A model generated the notes under the pieces. It saw nothing but the letters and a program-made list of their open reading frames with translations. It made no database searches and was not told the DNA's origin. A stretch of 64,000 nucleotides of DNA from an uncultured Lentisphaerota bacterium (GTDB lineage: Bacteria > Verrucomicrobiota > Kiritimatiellia > RFP12 > UBA1067): positions 23,380 to 87,379 of the forward strand of contig CAMKJU010000005.1 of the NCBI GenBank assembly GCA_946413265.1. Direction: 5' to 3'. Shown here in pieces: positions 16,845 through 24,687 of this stretch (position 1 is the stretch's first letter; every line of letters starts with the position of its first letter). Position numbers and translations under genes: made by a program.

Positions 16845-17366
16845 ATGAAGATCGGTATTGCATTCGCAATGGCATGCGCTGTGTTCGCGGCGACGGCGCA
16901 GTTCCAGCCCGGACAGGGCATAGCCAACGACCATGCGCGCGGCGGAAATGCCCGCGACGTGGTGTTCGTCGAGCGTGGCGGCGGCAACCCGTACGGATAC
17001 AGGTCGTATGACACCGCCATCGGCCTCACCGTGCTGCCTTGGAGCCTCCCGAACGAGGAGTCGTCCGTCACCGGTCTTCGCCTCAACCTCGGTTGGGGCT
17101 ACTACGCGGGGACGTACGGACTCGATCTCGGTGCCTTCTCGAACTCCGGGGAATTCCGCGGGGTTGGCGCGAACTGGATCGGACACTTGGCCGACAAGGA
17201 CGCCAAGGGCCTCCAGGTCGGGCTTGTCAACGTCACGGGACACCGTGCCGTCGGGCTTCAGATTGGCCTCGTCAACTACGTGGAGCGTCTGGAAGGCGTG
17301 CAGATCGGCCTGCTGAACTTCGCCACGTCTCAATGGACGTTCCCTTTCATCAACATCGGCTGGTAA
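16845..17366 (+). CDS. LA_2272-type surface repeat protein
   Basis: A 173-aa exported protein with a short signal peptide ending FAATA|QF. The C-terminal half holds three GLQVGLVN-like repeats (GLQVGLVNV, GLQIGLVNY, GVQIGLLNF), the hallmark of LA_2272 family surface proteins, probably forming outer-membrane or surface beta strands. AAGGAG lies just upstream of ATG 16845. It is 12 nt after the CsgG-like gene and 13 nt before the next lipoprotein, so it is part of the operon. Confidence 0.7.
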   Translation: MKIGIAFAMACAVFAATAQFQPGQGIANDHARGGNARDVVFVERGGGNPYGYRSYDTAIGLTVLPWSLPNEESSVTGLRLNLGWGYYAGTYGLDLGAFSNSGEFRGVGANWIGHLADKDAKGLQVGLVNVTGHRAVGLQIGLVNYVERLEGVQIGLLNFATSQWTFPFINIGW

Positions 17367-17379
17367 GAAGAGGTCTCCT

Positions 17380-18852
17380 ATGAGGTTCTGGAAAATCGCC
17401 GCTGCGGCATTCGCGCTTGCGAGTGCCGCAGGTTGCCGCACGACGAAGGAAGTGCTGGACGATTACGAGGTCGCGCTATCAACTGGCAACTACGCCGCTC
17501 CGGTGCAGGAGACGGCCGAGCTTGCCTCGAAGAAGGACGGATCGCAGCTCCTATGGCAGTTATTGGCCGGCGGTGCCATGTACATGGCGGACGACAAGGG
17601 AAATGCCATTGCCATGTTCGATTCGGCCGAGGACGCGATGCACGCAAACGACGCTACGTCTGTGTTCGCCAGGGGTGGAGAGGGTGCGCTCGCAATGATG
17701 ACGAATGACCGGGCCTTCGACTACGACGGCGGTGGCCAGGATCGTGTCTTCACATGCCTGTACAAGGCAATAGACTACATGACGTTAGGAAGGCCGGATG
17801 CGGCGCGTACAGAGTTGAACCGCGCGGGGCAGCATCAGGAGAACTGGCTGTGGGAGCGCAGAAAGGACATTGCGGCTGCATCCAAGAAAATGAGGGCGGA
17901 CGCTGACGCCTACGTGAGGCAGAACAACGCACCGCAGGAAGGGAACCGCGATGCGCAGGTGGGCACCGTGCTGGGCGACGCTGCTTTCCGTTCGCAGGTG
18001 CAGGCGCAGTGCAGGTTCGACCCCGCCACGTCCGGCAACCTGGATGCCTTGGCCCCCAGAGACTACATGAATGCATACGCGGAACATGTAACCGGAGTGT
18101 TCCGGTGGCTGAACGGCGATGGTGCGCGCAACTATCTCAAGGACGTAGCGGCCCTTGTGCCGGGTAATTCGGTAGCAGCACGCGACTTCGCCGAGGTGGA
18201 TAGCGGGATCAAGCCATCCAACCAGGTGTGGATATACGTCGAAGACGGCCTCTGTCCATGTCGGGAAGAGTGGCGGGTGGACCTCCCTCTGGGATTGCTG
18301 CCGTTTGTAAGGAGGTACGTTATCTATGCAGGCATGGCGTTGCCATATCTGCGTGAACGCGCGCATGGTGCCATAAACTGGTCGGTGGCGGCAGGAGGCC
18401 AGAACGTGCCGATGTATCAGCTTGCCAACGTTGATGCGCTTCTGAAGACGGAGTACGACGTGTACATGCGCGGTGCGCTTACCCGCGAAATCACGCGCAC
18501 GATTGTCAAGGTCGGCGTGCAGGTGGCGCTTGGCGTTGCGGCGGACGCCGCAGAAAGGCGTCAGTACAAGAAGGGGAAGTCAGGAGGCGACTATCTTGCG
18601 CTTAAGCTGGCGCAGATGGGCGTGGCCACATGGGCCGCGACGACAACCGCAGCCGACCTGCGTAGCTGGACCGCATTGCCGAAGACCGTGAAGGTGGCGC
18701 GTATAGACTGTCCGGCGGACGGACGGCTGGAGGTGGTGGCCGACGGCCAGCGTATCCAGCTGTCGGTGCAGCCAGGCAACAACTGGATGGTGTTTCTCCG
18801 CAAGCCGGGTCCGTCGGCATATCCCGTCGTGAAGATGGCGAAGTTCAAGTGA
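17380..18852 (+). CDS. COG3014-like lipoprotein
   Basis: A 490-aa lipoprotein with lipobox SAAG|C near residue 19. The mature part begins with helical-repeat-like sequence (VLDDYEVALSTGNYAAP, AIAMFDSAEDAM, TLGRPDAARTELNRAGQHQENW), typical of COG3014 lipoproteins with TPR-like helices, followed by a large mixed region with REITRTIVKVGVQVALGV near residue 370. COG3014, YcfL and LpoB genes often occur together in other Gram-negative bacteria, so the call rests on both sequence and context. It is the last gene of the operon that starts at 13063. Function unknown; probably an outer-membrane lipoprotein complex. Confidence 0.7.
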   Translation: MRFWKIAAAAFALASAAGCRTTKEVLDDYEVALSTGNYAAPVQETAELASKKDGSQLLWQLLAGGAMYMADDKGNAIAMFDSAEDAMHANDATSVFARGGEGALAMMTNDRAFDYDGGGQDRVFTCLYKAIDYMTLGRPDAARTELNRAGQHQENWLWERRKDIAAASKKMRADADAYVRQNNAPQEGNRDAQVGTVLGDAAFRSQVQAQCRFDPATSGNLDALAPRDYMNAYAEHVTGVFRWLNGDGARNYLKDVAALVPGNSVAARDFAEVDSGIKPSNQVWIYVEDGLCPCREEWRVDLPLGLLPFVRRYVIYAGMALPYLRERAHGAINWSVAAGGQNVPMYQLANVDALLKTEYDVYMRGALTREITRTIVKVGVQVALGVAADAAERRQYKKGKSGGDYLALKLAQMGVATWAATTTAADLRSWTALPKTVKVARIDCPADGRLEVVADGQRIQLSVQPGNNWMVFLRKPGPSAYPVVKMAKFK

Positions 18853-18930
18853 TTTTTTCAAGATACGTGTCAGACGGCGCGCACATTTGTTCCTAGCCAA
18901 TCATAAACCCAAAAAGAAAGAGGTGATAAC

Positions 18931-19395
18931 ATGAAGATTAACAAGATTCTCGCTGCGGCGGTTGCCGCAGTTGCATGCGTGAGCATGGCGTCGGCAGGTC
19001 TCTGCGCGCGTCCATGCGGTGGCGGTTTCCGCGGCGGTCACCACGCCTTCCGCGGCCACCATGGTGGCTGGGGGCACCACGGCGGCTGGGGCCATCGTGG
19101 CGGCTGGTACCATGGCGGACACCATGGCGGACACCACGGCTGGCATCACGGCGGCTGGGGACGCGGCTGGGGCTGGGGCCTCGGCGGCTTCGCGGCCGGC
19201 TACGTGACTGGGGCGCTCTGGAACCGGGGCTATTACTCGCCCTACTACTCGACGCCAGTCTATACGACGCCCGTGTACACGGCTCCGACGGTTGTGACCC
19301 CCACTGTCGTGACTCCGACGGTCGTTGCTCCGACGGTGCAGACGGTCGTGGCGCCTGCGACGTACACGGCTCCCGTCGTCTACCGCTCGTGGTAA
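18931..19395 (+). CDS. Secreted His/Gly-rich repeat protein
   Basis: A 154-aa exported protein with signal peptide MKINKILAAAVAAVACVSMA. The mature protein has two low-complexity parts: a His/Gly/Trp-rich segment of short repeats (GGHH, HHGGWGHHGG, HHGW) at about residues 30-85, and a Thr/Val/Pro tail of near-tandem units (TPTVVTPTVVAPTV). His-rich secreted proteins often bind Ni, Zn or Cu, but that is only an inference. AAAGAGGTG precedes the ATG. GC-rich codon repetition makes it prone to slippage. No clear family. Confidence 0.7.
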   Translation: MKINKILAAAVAAVACVSMASAGLCARPCGGGFRGGHHAFRGHHGGWGHHGGWGHRGGWYHGGHHGGHHGWHHGGWGRGWGWGLGGFAAGYVTGALWNRGYYSPYYSTPVYTTPVYTAPTVVTPTVVTPTVVAPTVQTVVAPATYTAPVVYRSW

Positions 19396-19403
19396 TTTTG
19401 TGG

Positions 19404-19432
19404 TTGCCTACGCGCGTTTTTTTCGGTAAACT
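19404..19432 (+). promoter_or_regulatory. Promoter of the DnaJ-zinc-motif secreted protein
   Basis: TTGCCT (19404-19409), a 17-bp spacer and TAAACT (19427-19432). A GGAG site (19451-19454) precedes ATG 19463. Confidence 0.6.
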
Positions 19433-19462
19433 AACTCCAAACAACCCATAGGAGTAATGTTT

Positions 19463-19930
19463 ATGAAGAAAATGATTATGCTCGCTGGGCTTGTCGCCGC
19501 CTGTTCGGCGTCGGCTCAGCTGCTCCAGAACCTGACGCAGGCGCTTCTAGAGCCCGAGCCCGCCCCTGCCCCCGCGCAGCCCGTGCAGGTGGTACAGCCG
19601 CAAACGGTCGTGCAGCAGCAGGTAGTGCAGCCTGTCCAGCAGGTTACAACCACTACGGTACAGCCCGTGCAACAGGTCACGACCACCACGGTGCAGCCCA
19701 TGCAGCAGATCACGACTACGACGGTTCAGCCTGCCCCTGTGGTAGCACCTGCTCCCGTAGTGGTCGTCCCGCCGCCGCGTCCGGGGTGGCAGCCCTGCCC
19801 CCGCTGCGGGGGCCGCGGCAAGGAAGAGCACGCGATGGGCTTCAAGGTGAAGCGCTGCAAGCTCTGTGACGGCAAGGGCTTCCTGCCCCCGCCGCCTCCG
19901 CCCCGCCGCCACCACCATAGGCGGTACTAA
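19463..19930 (+). CDS. Secreted Gln/Thr-repeat protein with a DnaJ-type zinc motif pair
   Basis: A 155-aa exported protein. The signal peptide MKKMIMLAGLVAACSASA is followed by three near-identical 11-residue units (VQPVQQVTTTT), a Pro/Val linker, then a compact pair CPRCGGRG and CKLCDGKG separated by 14 residues. The two CxxCxGxG motifs match one zinc site of the DnaJ cysteine-rich domain. The tail is Pro/His/Arg-rich. ATG 19463 is preferred over 19457 because GGAG (19451-19454) would lie only 2 nt from the latter. A DnaJ-type zinc motif on an exported protein is unusual; reducing or zinc-bound conditions outside the cytoplasm would be needed. Function unknown. Confidence 0.7.
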   Translation: MKKMIMLAGLVAACSASAQLLQNLTQALLEPEPAPAPAQPVQVVQPQTVVQQQVVQPVQQVTTTTVQPVQQVTTTTVQPMQQITTTTVQPAPVVAPAPVVVVPPPRPGWQPCPRCGGRGKEEHAMGFKVKRCKLCDGKGFLPPPPPPRRHHHRRY

Positions 19931-19956
19931 GCCGGGGAAACTACGTTCCCCGATGG

Positions 19957-19993
19957 CGCCTGCGGGAAATGTCCCGCAGGCGTCCGTTTTTTT
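19957..19993 (+). terminator. Intrinsic terminator
   Basis: A perfect 11-bp stem (19957-19967 with 19972-19982), a 4-nt AATG loop and a T-run (19987-19993) follow the secreted protein gene. A weaker hairpin (19933-19952) precedes it. Confidence 0.85.
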
Positions 19994-19995
19994 GC

Positions 19996-20001
19996 TATAA
20001 T
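19996..20001 (+). promoter_or_regulatory. -10 element of the parE-like gene
   Basis: TATAAT preceded by TGC, directly after the terminator T-run. ATG 20044 lies 42 nt downstream, so the mRNA has a short leader. No good -35 is seen because that position lies in the terminator stem. Confidence 0.55.
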
Positions 20002-20043
20002 ACTCGCTCATTTCAAACCAAAGATTTCAGGATCCATCTGTTC

Positions 20044-21888
20044 ATGGCAGCATCAAGCTACGACGACAAAAACATAACGACCCTTGACTGGGTCGAGCAT
20101 ATCCGCAAGCGCCCCGGCATGTACATCGGGGACATCGGCAACGGCAGCGGCTACCACGACTGCGTCTACATCCTCATGAAGGAGGTGATCGACAACGCCG
20201 TGGACGAGTTCGTGATGGGCTTCGGACGGCAGATCGACGTGACCGTCAACTTCGAGACGGGCGAGACGACCGTGCGCGACTACGGACGCGGCATCCCGCT
20301 CGGCAAGGTGGTCGAGTGCGTGAGCGAGATGAACACCGGAGGCAAGTTCGACTCCGACGCCTTCCAGTTCTCCGCCGGCATGAACGGCGTGGGCACGAAG
20401 GCCGTGAACGCCCTCTCGAGCGAGTTCGAGGTGCGCGCGTTCCGCGAGGGCGAGTTCTCCGAGGCGTTCTTCCGCGAGGGGAAGCTCGTTTCAAAGAAGC
20501 GCGGCAAGTGCAAGGAGGCGAACGTCCGCAACGGCACCTACGTGCGCTATGTCCCCGACGTGAACGTGCTCCGCAAGTTCAAGGTGCGCGAGGAGTACGT
20601 CGAGCGCCGCATGAAGATGTACTGCTACGTGAACGCCGGCCTCACGATCAACCTCAACGGCAAGAAGATCCAGTCGTCTGAGGGCCTTGCGGACCTCATC
20701 GCCGACGAGGCGCAGTTCGAGAAGCTCTACCAGCCGTTCCACTACCGCACGAAGATGATGGAGATCATCTTCACCCACACGAACCGCTTCTCGGAGGAAT
20801 ACTACACCTTCGTCAACGGACAGTACACCACCGAGGGCGGCACCCACCTCACCGCCTTCAAGGAGGCGCTCACGAAGGCCGTCAACGACTACGACTCCAA
20901 GAAGAAGTTCGACGGCGACGACGTGCGCGAGGGTCTGCTCGGGTGCGTGGCGATTCGCATGAAGGACCCCGTGTTCGACGGGCAGACGAAGACGAAGCTC
21001 GGCAACGGCGAGCTCCGCAGCGAGTTCGTGGCGCAGATGAAGAAGGCCATCGAGGAGATGCTCCACCGCGCCCCCGCCGAGACGGACAAGCTCATCGCCA
21101 AGATCGAGGAGACCACGAAGCTCCGCAGCCAGCTCAACACGATCAAGAAGCAGAGCCGCGAGCGCGCAGCCGCCGTCTCCGTGCGCGTGCCGCAGCTCAA
21201 GGACTGCAAGGAGCATCTGCGTCTCGACAAGAAGGGCGACAAGAAGGGCTGGGGCGAGGACACGATGATCTTCCTCACCGAGGGCAAGTCCGCGGGCGGT
21301 ACCCTCGGCACCGCGCGCGACGCCGTGAAGCAGGCCGTGTTTTGCCTGCGCGGCAAGCCCCTCAACACCTGCGGCGAGAACCGCGACATGCTCTACCGCA
21401 ACGAGGAGTTCTACAATCTCATCAAGACCCTTGACGTGGAGGACTCCATCGAGCGTCTCCGCTACGGCAAGATCATCTTCGCCACCGATGCCGATGTGGA
21501 CGGCCTCCACATCCGCAACCTCCTCATCACCTTCTTCATGCGCTTCTACAAGCAGCTCGTCATCGACGGACGCGTGTTCGTGCTCGAGACGCCCCTCTTC
21601 CGCGTGCGCAACAAGAAGGAGCAACACTACTGCTTCACCGAGGAGGAGCGCGTGAAGGCCATCGCCAAGTGCGGACAGGGCTGCGAGATCACGCGCTTCA
21701 AGGGACTCGGCGAGCTGAACGCCAAGGAGTTCAAGGAGTTCATCGGCCCCGACATGCGCCTCACGCCCGTCTCCTGCCTCGACGACACCGACATCGACAA
21801 GACGATCAAGTTCTACATGGGCGCCAACACGCCCGACCGCAAGGACTACATCATGGACAACCTCGTCTGCGATTCCAGCGAATTCTGA
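20044..21888 (+). CDS. parE: Type IIA DNA topoisomerase subunit B (ParE-like)
   Basis: A 614-aa ATPase subunit. The GHKL ATPase domain shows EVIDNAVDEF near residue 44, DYGRGIPLG near residue 80, and GMNGVGTKAVNALS near residue 115. The transducer domain carries the Lys loop QSRERAA. The Toprim domain has EGKSAGGTLGTARD and ATDADVDGLHI, with CLRGKPLNTCG between. The short length, the wording around the Toprim domain and the terminal RFKGLGELNAKEFKEFIG resemble the Bacteroidetes-style ParE rather than GyrB. One oddity: the usual EGDSA is EGKSA. The start at 20044 is used because the in-frame ATG at 19969 lies inside the terminator. No subunit A gene is adjacent. Confidence 0.85.
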   Translation: MAASSYDDKNITTLDWVEHIRKRPGMYIGDIGNGSGYHDCVYILMKEVIDNAVDEFVMGFGRQIDVTVNFETGETTVRDYGRGIPLGKVVECVSEMNTGGKFDSDAFQFSAGMNGVGTKAVNALSSEFEVRAFREGEFSEAFFREGKLVSKKRGKCKEANVRNGTYVRYVPDVNVLRKFKVREEYVERRMKMYCYVNAGLTINLNGKKIQSSEGLADLIADEAQFEKLYQPFHYRTKMMEIIFTHTNRFSEEYYTFVNGQYTTEGGTHLTAFKEALTKAVNDYDSKKKFDGDDVREGLLGCVAIRMKDPVFDGQTKTKLGNGELRSEFVAQMKKAIEEMLHRAPAETDKLIAKIEETTKLRSQLNTIKKQSRERAAAVSVRVPQLKDCKEHLRLDKKGDKKGWGEDTMIFLTEGKSAGGTLGTARDAVKQAVFCLRGKPLNTCGENRDMLYRNEEFYNLIKTLDVEDSIERLRYGKIIFATDADVDGLHIRNLLITFFMRFYKQLVIDGRVFVLETPLFRVRNKKEQHYCFTEEERVKAIAKCGQGCEITRFKGLGELNAKEFKEFIGPDMRLTPVSCLDDTDIDKTIKFYMGANTPDRKDYIMDNLVCDSSEF

Positions 21889-22197
21889 AGAGAGAATGAT
21901 AACATGAATATTGTTCACAAATCGCAATTGCCACAATTGTTCACAAATCACAAATGGCAAGTGCCATCACATTTTTATTTTCGTGCGAACCAGTTGCAAA
22001 ACCTATTGGGGGAAGGTTTTATCCATGTAGAACAGGTAAAACATGTAAGGTATACTGATGTTCTAAATGTTTTACATGTTCTACATGGACAATCAAAAGA
22101 GGCTTGTCAACTGGTTCCCTTCAGAAAGGCTCAATAACTCCAAGCCTCCGAAACTCCAAATAGCGAAAGCAACAAATGATAGGTAAAGGAAAAGAAA
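21889..22197 (+). other. Low-GC noncoding gap with direct and inverted repeats
   Basis: This 309-bp gap is far more AT-rich than its neighbours. It holds two 14-nt direct copies of ATTGTTCACAAATC (21910-21923 and 21936-21949, 26-bp period) and a long imperfect palindrome (22023-22088). A 77-codon frame (21904-22137) crosses it, but the palindrome explains most of its residues and there is no family resemblance, so I do not call a gene. AAAGGAAAAG precedes ATG 22198. Confidence 0.6.
22023..22088. repeat. Long inverted repeat, 26-nt arms
   Basis: Arms 22023-22048 and 22063-22088 pair at 23 of 26 positions around a 14-nt loop that contains TATACT. The arms begin with CCATGTAGAACA and end with its exact complement. 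No T-run follows, so it is not a standard terminator. It could be an operator, an mRNA structure upstream of the DUF362 gene, or a mobile palindromic element. Confidence 0.75.
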
Positions 22198-23301
22198 ATG
22201 TCTAAGTCAATCGTTTACTTCGCCGACTTCCGCTGCTCCGACTCGGAGAACCTCCAGCAGAAGTTCACGCGCCTCCTCAAAACCGCCGGTCTCGAGAAAC
22301 TCGGCCTCGACGGGAAGTTCACCGCCATCAAGACCCACTTCGGCGAGCCCGGCTGCCTCGCGTACCTCCGTCCGAACTGGGCGAAGACGCTCGTGGACGC
22401 CGTCCGCGCGGCGGGCGGGATGCCGTTCCTCACGGACGCGAACACGCTCTACGTGGGCCGCCGCAAGAACGCGCTCGACCACATCGCCGCCGCCTACGAG
22501 AACGGCTTCTCGCCGTTCGCCACGGGCTGCCACGTGATCATCGCGGACGGACTCAAGGGCACGGACGACGTGTCCATTCCACTCCCCGACGGCAAGTACG
22601 TAAAGGAGGCGTTCATCGGCCGCGCGCTCGTGGACGCCGACGCGGTCATCTCCCTCACGCACTTCAAGTGCCACGAAATGACGGGCATCGGCGGCGCGCT
22701 CAAGAACCTCGGCATGGGCGGCGGCTCGCGCGCCGGCAAGAAGGCCATGCACTCGAGCGTGCATCCGAGCGTGAACGAGGACGCCTGCATCGGCTGCGGC
22801 AAGTGCACGCGCGAGTGCGCGCACGGCGCCTGCACCGTGACGAACCGCAAAGCGCACATCGACCCCGCGAAGTGCGTGGGGTGCGGACGCTGCATCGGCG
22901 CGTGCAACCGCGACGCGATCCAGAGCGACTTCGGCGAGCCCTGCACCGTGATGCAGGGCAAGATCGCGGAGTACGCGGCCGCCGTCGTGCGCGGCAAGCC
23001 CGCGCTGCACGTCTCCTTCATCTGCGACGTGTCGCCGCACTGCGACTGCCACCCGATGAACGACTACCCGCTCATCCCCGACCTCGGCATCGCCGTCTCC
23101 ACCGACCCCGTCGCCCTCGACCAGGCCTGCACCGACCTCTGCAACGCCGCGCCGATCATGCCCGGTTGCGCGCTCGACGGCGTGGACGTGAAGGGCGACA
23201 TCTTCACCGCCATGCACCCGACCACGCGCTGGCAGGATGCCATCGCCGAAGGCGTACGCATGAAACTCGGCTCCGCCGAGTACGAGCTGAAGCGCATCTA
23301 A
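22198..23301 (+). CDS. DUF362 domain protein with a 2x[4Fe-4S] ferredoxin module
   Basis: A 367-aa cytosolic protein. The DUF362 core starts near residue 1 (IVYFADFRC, IKTHFGEPG, FLTDANTLYVG, LTHFKCHEMTGIGGALKNLG). Two ferredoxin-type clusters follow at about residues 197-237: CIGCGKCTREC and CVGCGRCIGAC, each with the usual distant fourth Cys. A C-terminal DUF362 part completes it (DVSPHCDCHPM, STDPVALDQACTDL). This layout is common in anaerobes. The substrate is unknown, but an iron-sulfur electron-transfer role is likely. It precedes lpxI by 13 nt. Confidence 0.85.
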   Translation: MSKSIVYFADFRCSDSENLQQKFTRLLKTAGLEKLGLDGKFTAIKTHFGEPGCLAYLRPNWAKTLVDAVRAAGGMPFLTDANTLYVGRRKNALDHIAAAYENGFSPFATGCHVIIADGLKGTDDVSIPLPDGKYVKEAFIGRALVDADAVISLTHFKCHEMTGIGGALKNLGMGGGSRAGKKAMHSSVHPSVNEDACIGCGKCTRECAHGACTVTNRKAHIDPAKCVGCGRCIGACNRDAIQSDFGEPCTVMQGKIAEYAAAVVRGKPALHVSFICDVSPHCDCHPMNDYPLIPDLGIAVSTDPVALDQACTDLCNAAPIMPGCALDGVDVKGDIFTAMHPTTRWQDAIAEGVRMKLGSAEYELKRI

Positions 23302-23314
23302 GGGGCCAGACACG

Positions 23315-24160
23315 ATGTCCACCCTCCCGCAGAAAATGATCGTGATTTCCGGATCGGGCGCGTATCCGCGCCTGATCGTGGAGGGCGCGCACGCGGCGGG
23401 GGTGCGTCAGGTGGATGTCCTCGCGGTGCGCGGTTCCACCGCCCGCGCCACGGTGAAGGTGGCGGACAACGTCCACGTCATCAACATCGGCGGCATCGCC
23501 GCCGGTCTCCGCTGGGTGGCCGCGCAGGGGTACGACGGCGCGTGCTTCGCCGGACAGATCAACCCGCTTTCCCTCTTCACGGCGCGTTTCGACGCCGAGA
23601 CGAAGGGCTGGCTCGACTCGCTCTCCGTCAAGAACGCCCACACCGTGTACGGCAAGCTCGCCTACGAGTTCGAGGCGGCGGGCGTGAAGGTGTTCCCCGC
23701 CTCGTCGTTCATGGACGGACACCTGCCCGGCGTGGGCGCGCTCACCAACCGCGCGCTCACCGACCGCGAAGCGTCCGACGTGGCACACGGCGCGGCCGTG
23801 ATGCGCGACATGGGCCGTCACGACGTGGGCCAGACCGTGCTCGTGAAGGAGGGCATGGTGCTTGCCGTGGAGGCGTTCGAGGGCACGAACGCGGCGATCA
23901 AGCGCGGCGGCAAGCTCGGCGGCAAGGGCGCGGTGATCGTGAAGGGCGCGCGCGAAGGGCACGACATGCGCTTCGACATTCCCGTGGTGGGCCTCAAGAC
24001 CCTGAAGGTGATGAAGTCCGCCGGAGTAACGGCACTCGCCTTCCAGGCGGGGCGTCTCGTCCTCCTCGACCGCGAGGCGGTCGTCGCCTACGCCAACAAA
24101 CACAACATCGCCCTCGTCGGCATCGCCACCGACCTCCCCCCCGCGCCGCTGCGGCCGTGA
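23315..24160 (+). CDS. lpxI: UDP-2,3-diacylglucosamine diphosphatase LpxI
   Basis: A 281-aa protein of the LpxI (DUF1009) family, which hydrolyses UDP-2,3-diacylglucosamine to lipid X in lipid A synthesis; it replaces LpxH in many bacteria. The N-terminal domain has IVISGSGAYPRLI and IGGIAAGLRW. The C-terminal domain carries DVGQTVLVKEGMVLAVEAFE, GTNAAIKRGG and MRFDIPVVGLKTLKVM. Length matches the family (about 270-290). It shows that the organism makes LPS. It sits 13 nt after the DUF362 gene and is probably co-transcribed with it; no other lpx gene is adjacent. Confidence 0.9.
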   Translation: MSTLPQKMIVISGSGAYPRLIVEGAHAAGVRQVDVLAVRGSTARATVKVADNVHVINIGGIAAGLRWVAAQGYDGACFAGQINPLSLFTARFDAETKGWLDSLSVKNAHTVYGKLAYEFEAAGVKVFPASSFMDGHLPGVGALTNRALTDREASDVAHGAAVMRDMGRHDVGQTVLVKEGMVLAVEAFEGTNAAIKRGGKLGGKGAVIVKGAREGHDMRFDIPVVGLKTLKVMKSAGVTALAFQAGRLVLLDREAVVAYANKHNIALVGIATDLPPAPLRP

Positions 24161-24302
24161 ATCGTCCATCCGCGAGGAGGTGTTGAAGAACATGGCGTCG
24201 GACATGTCCACGTCATCAACATCGTCGAGTAGGATGTAACCTTTCATGTTGAAACGTGTAATCAGAGCAAGAAATTACAGACCATAAAAAGGAAAACAAA
24301 CA

Positions 24303-24677
24303 ATGGGCATCTTCGACAAGAACATCCACATGAACGGATCCAGAACGACATATCAGGCGTTCCTCGACCTGGCCGACGCGGCCGAGGAAAAGGGCGGGAC
24401 GATCGGAGACCGCACCGTGCGGCTCGTCAAGGCCGGCGACGGCCTCGCGACCACGACCTCCCTTGGCACGAAGGGTGCGCGCGCCGACCAGATCGCCGGC
24501 GCGCGCGCGAAATTGTTCGACGATGCCGTGGAGGCGTCGATCGACAAGTCGCGTGAACTCCAGAATCGAAACAGGGACGGACTTACCAAGCTGCAGGAGT
24601 TGGCCATGGGGCTGGAAGCGAGGCACTGGCCGGCGGATACCTCATGCGTCATGCAGCTGAATCAGGCGGTCGCCTAG
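24303..24677 (+). CDS. Hypothetical small helical protein
   Basis: A 124-aa soluble protein with no signal peptide or membrane segment. It is Ala/Asp/Lys-rich, largely helical (FLDLADAAEEKGG, ARAKLFDDAVEASIDKSRELQNRN), and ends with a probable amphipathic helix. AAAAAGGA sits about 10 nt upstream of ATG 24303, supporting translation. The next gene starts 10-22 nt downstream, so the two may be co-transcribed. I recognise no family. The 142-bp gap before it contains a 19-nt exact copy (24206-24224) of a stretch inside lpxI (23471-23489). Confidence 0.55.
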   Translation: MGIFDKNIHMNGSRTTYQAFLDLADAAEEKGGTIGDRTVRLVKAGDGLATTTSLGTKGARADQIAGARAKLFDDAVEASIDKSRELQNRNRDGLTKLQELAMGLEARHWPADTSCVMQLNQAVA

Positions 24678-24687
24678 AAATAGGAAA

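Noticed and set aside
15687..17441. 584-codon minus-strand frame across the CsgG-like and LA_2272-like genes
   Set aside because: Shadow frame: no domain motifs, Arg/His-rich, spans three sense genes with ribosome sites.
20491..21960. 489-codon minus-strand frame over the ParE-like gene
   Set aside because: It lies antisense to a clearly conserved gene; its low-complexity Glu/Val/Leu/Ala sequence is the usual shadow of GC-rich codons.
21904..22137. 77-codon plus-strand frame before the DUF362 gene
   Set aside because: Made largely of the long inverted repeat and direct repeats; no ribosome site or family resemblance.
24161..24302. Minus-strand peptide-like sequence in the gap after lpxI (MKGYILLDDVDDVDMSD...)
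   Set aside because: It reads plausibly but runs directly into antisense of lpxI, and part of it is a 19-nt copy of lpxI; not enough to call a gene.
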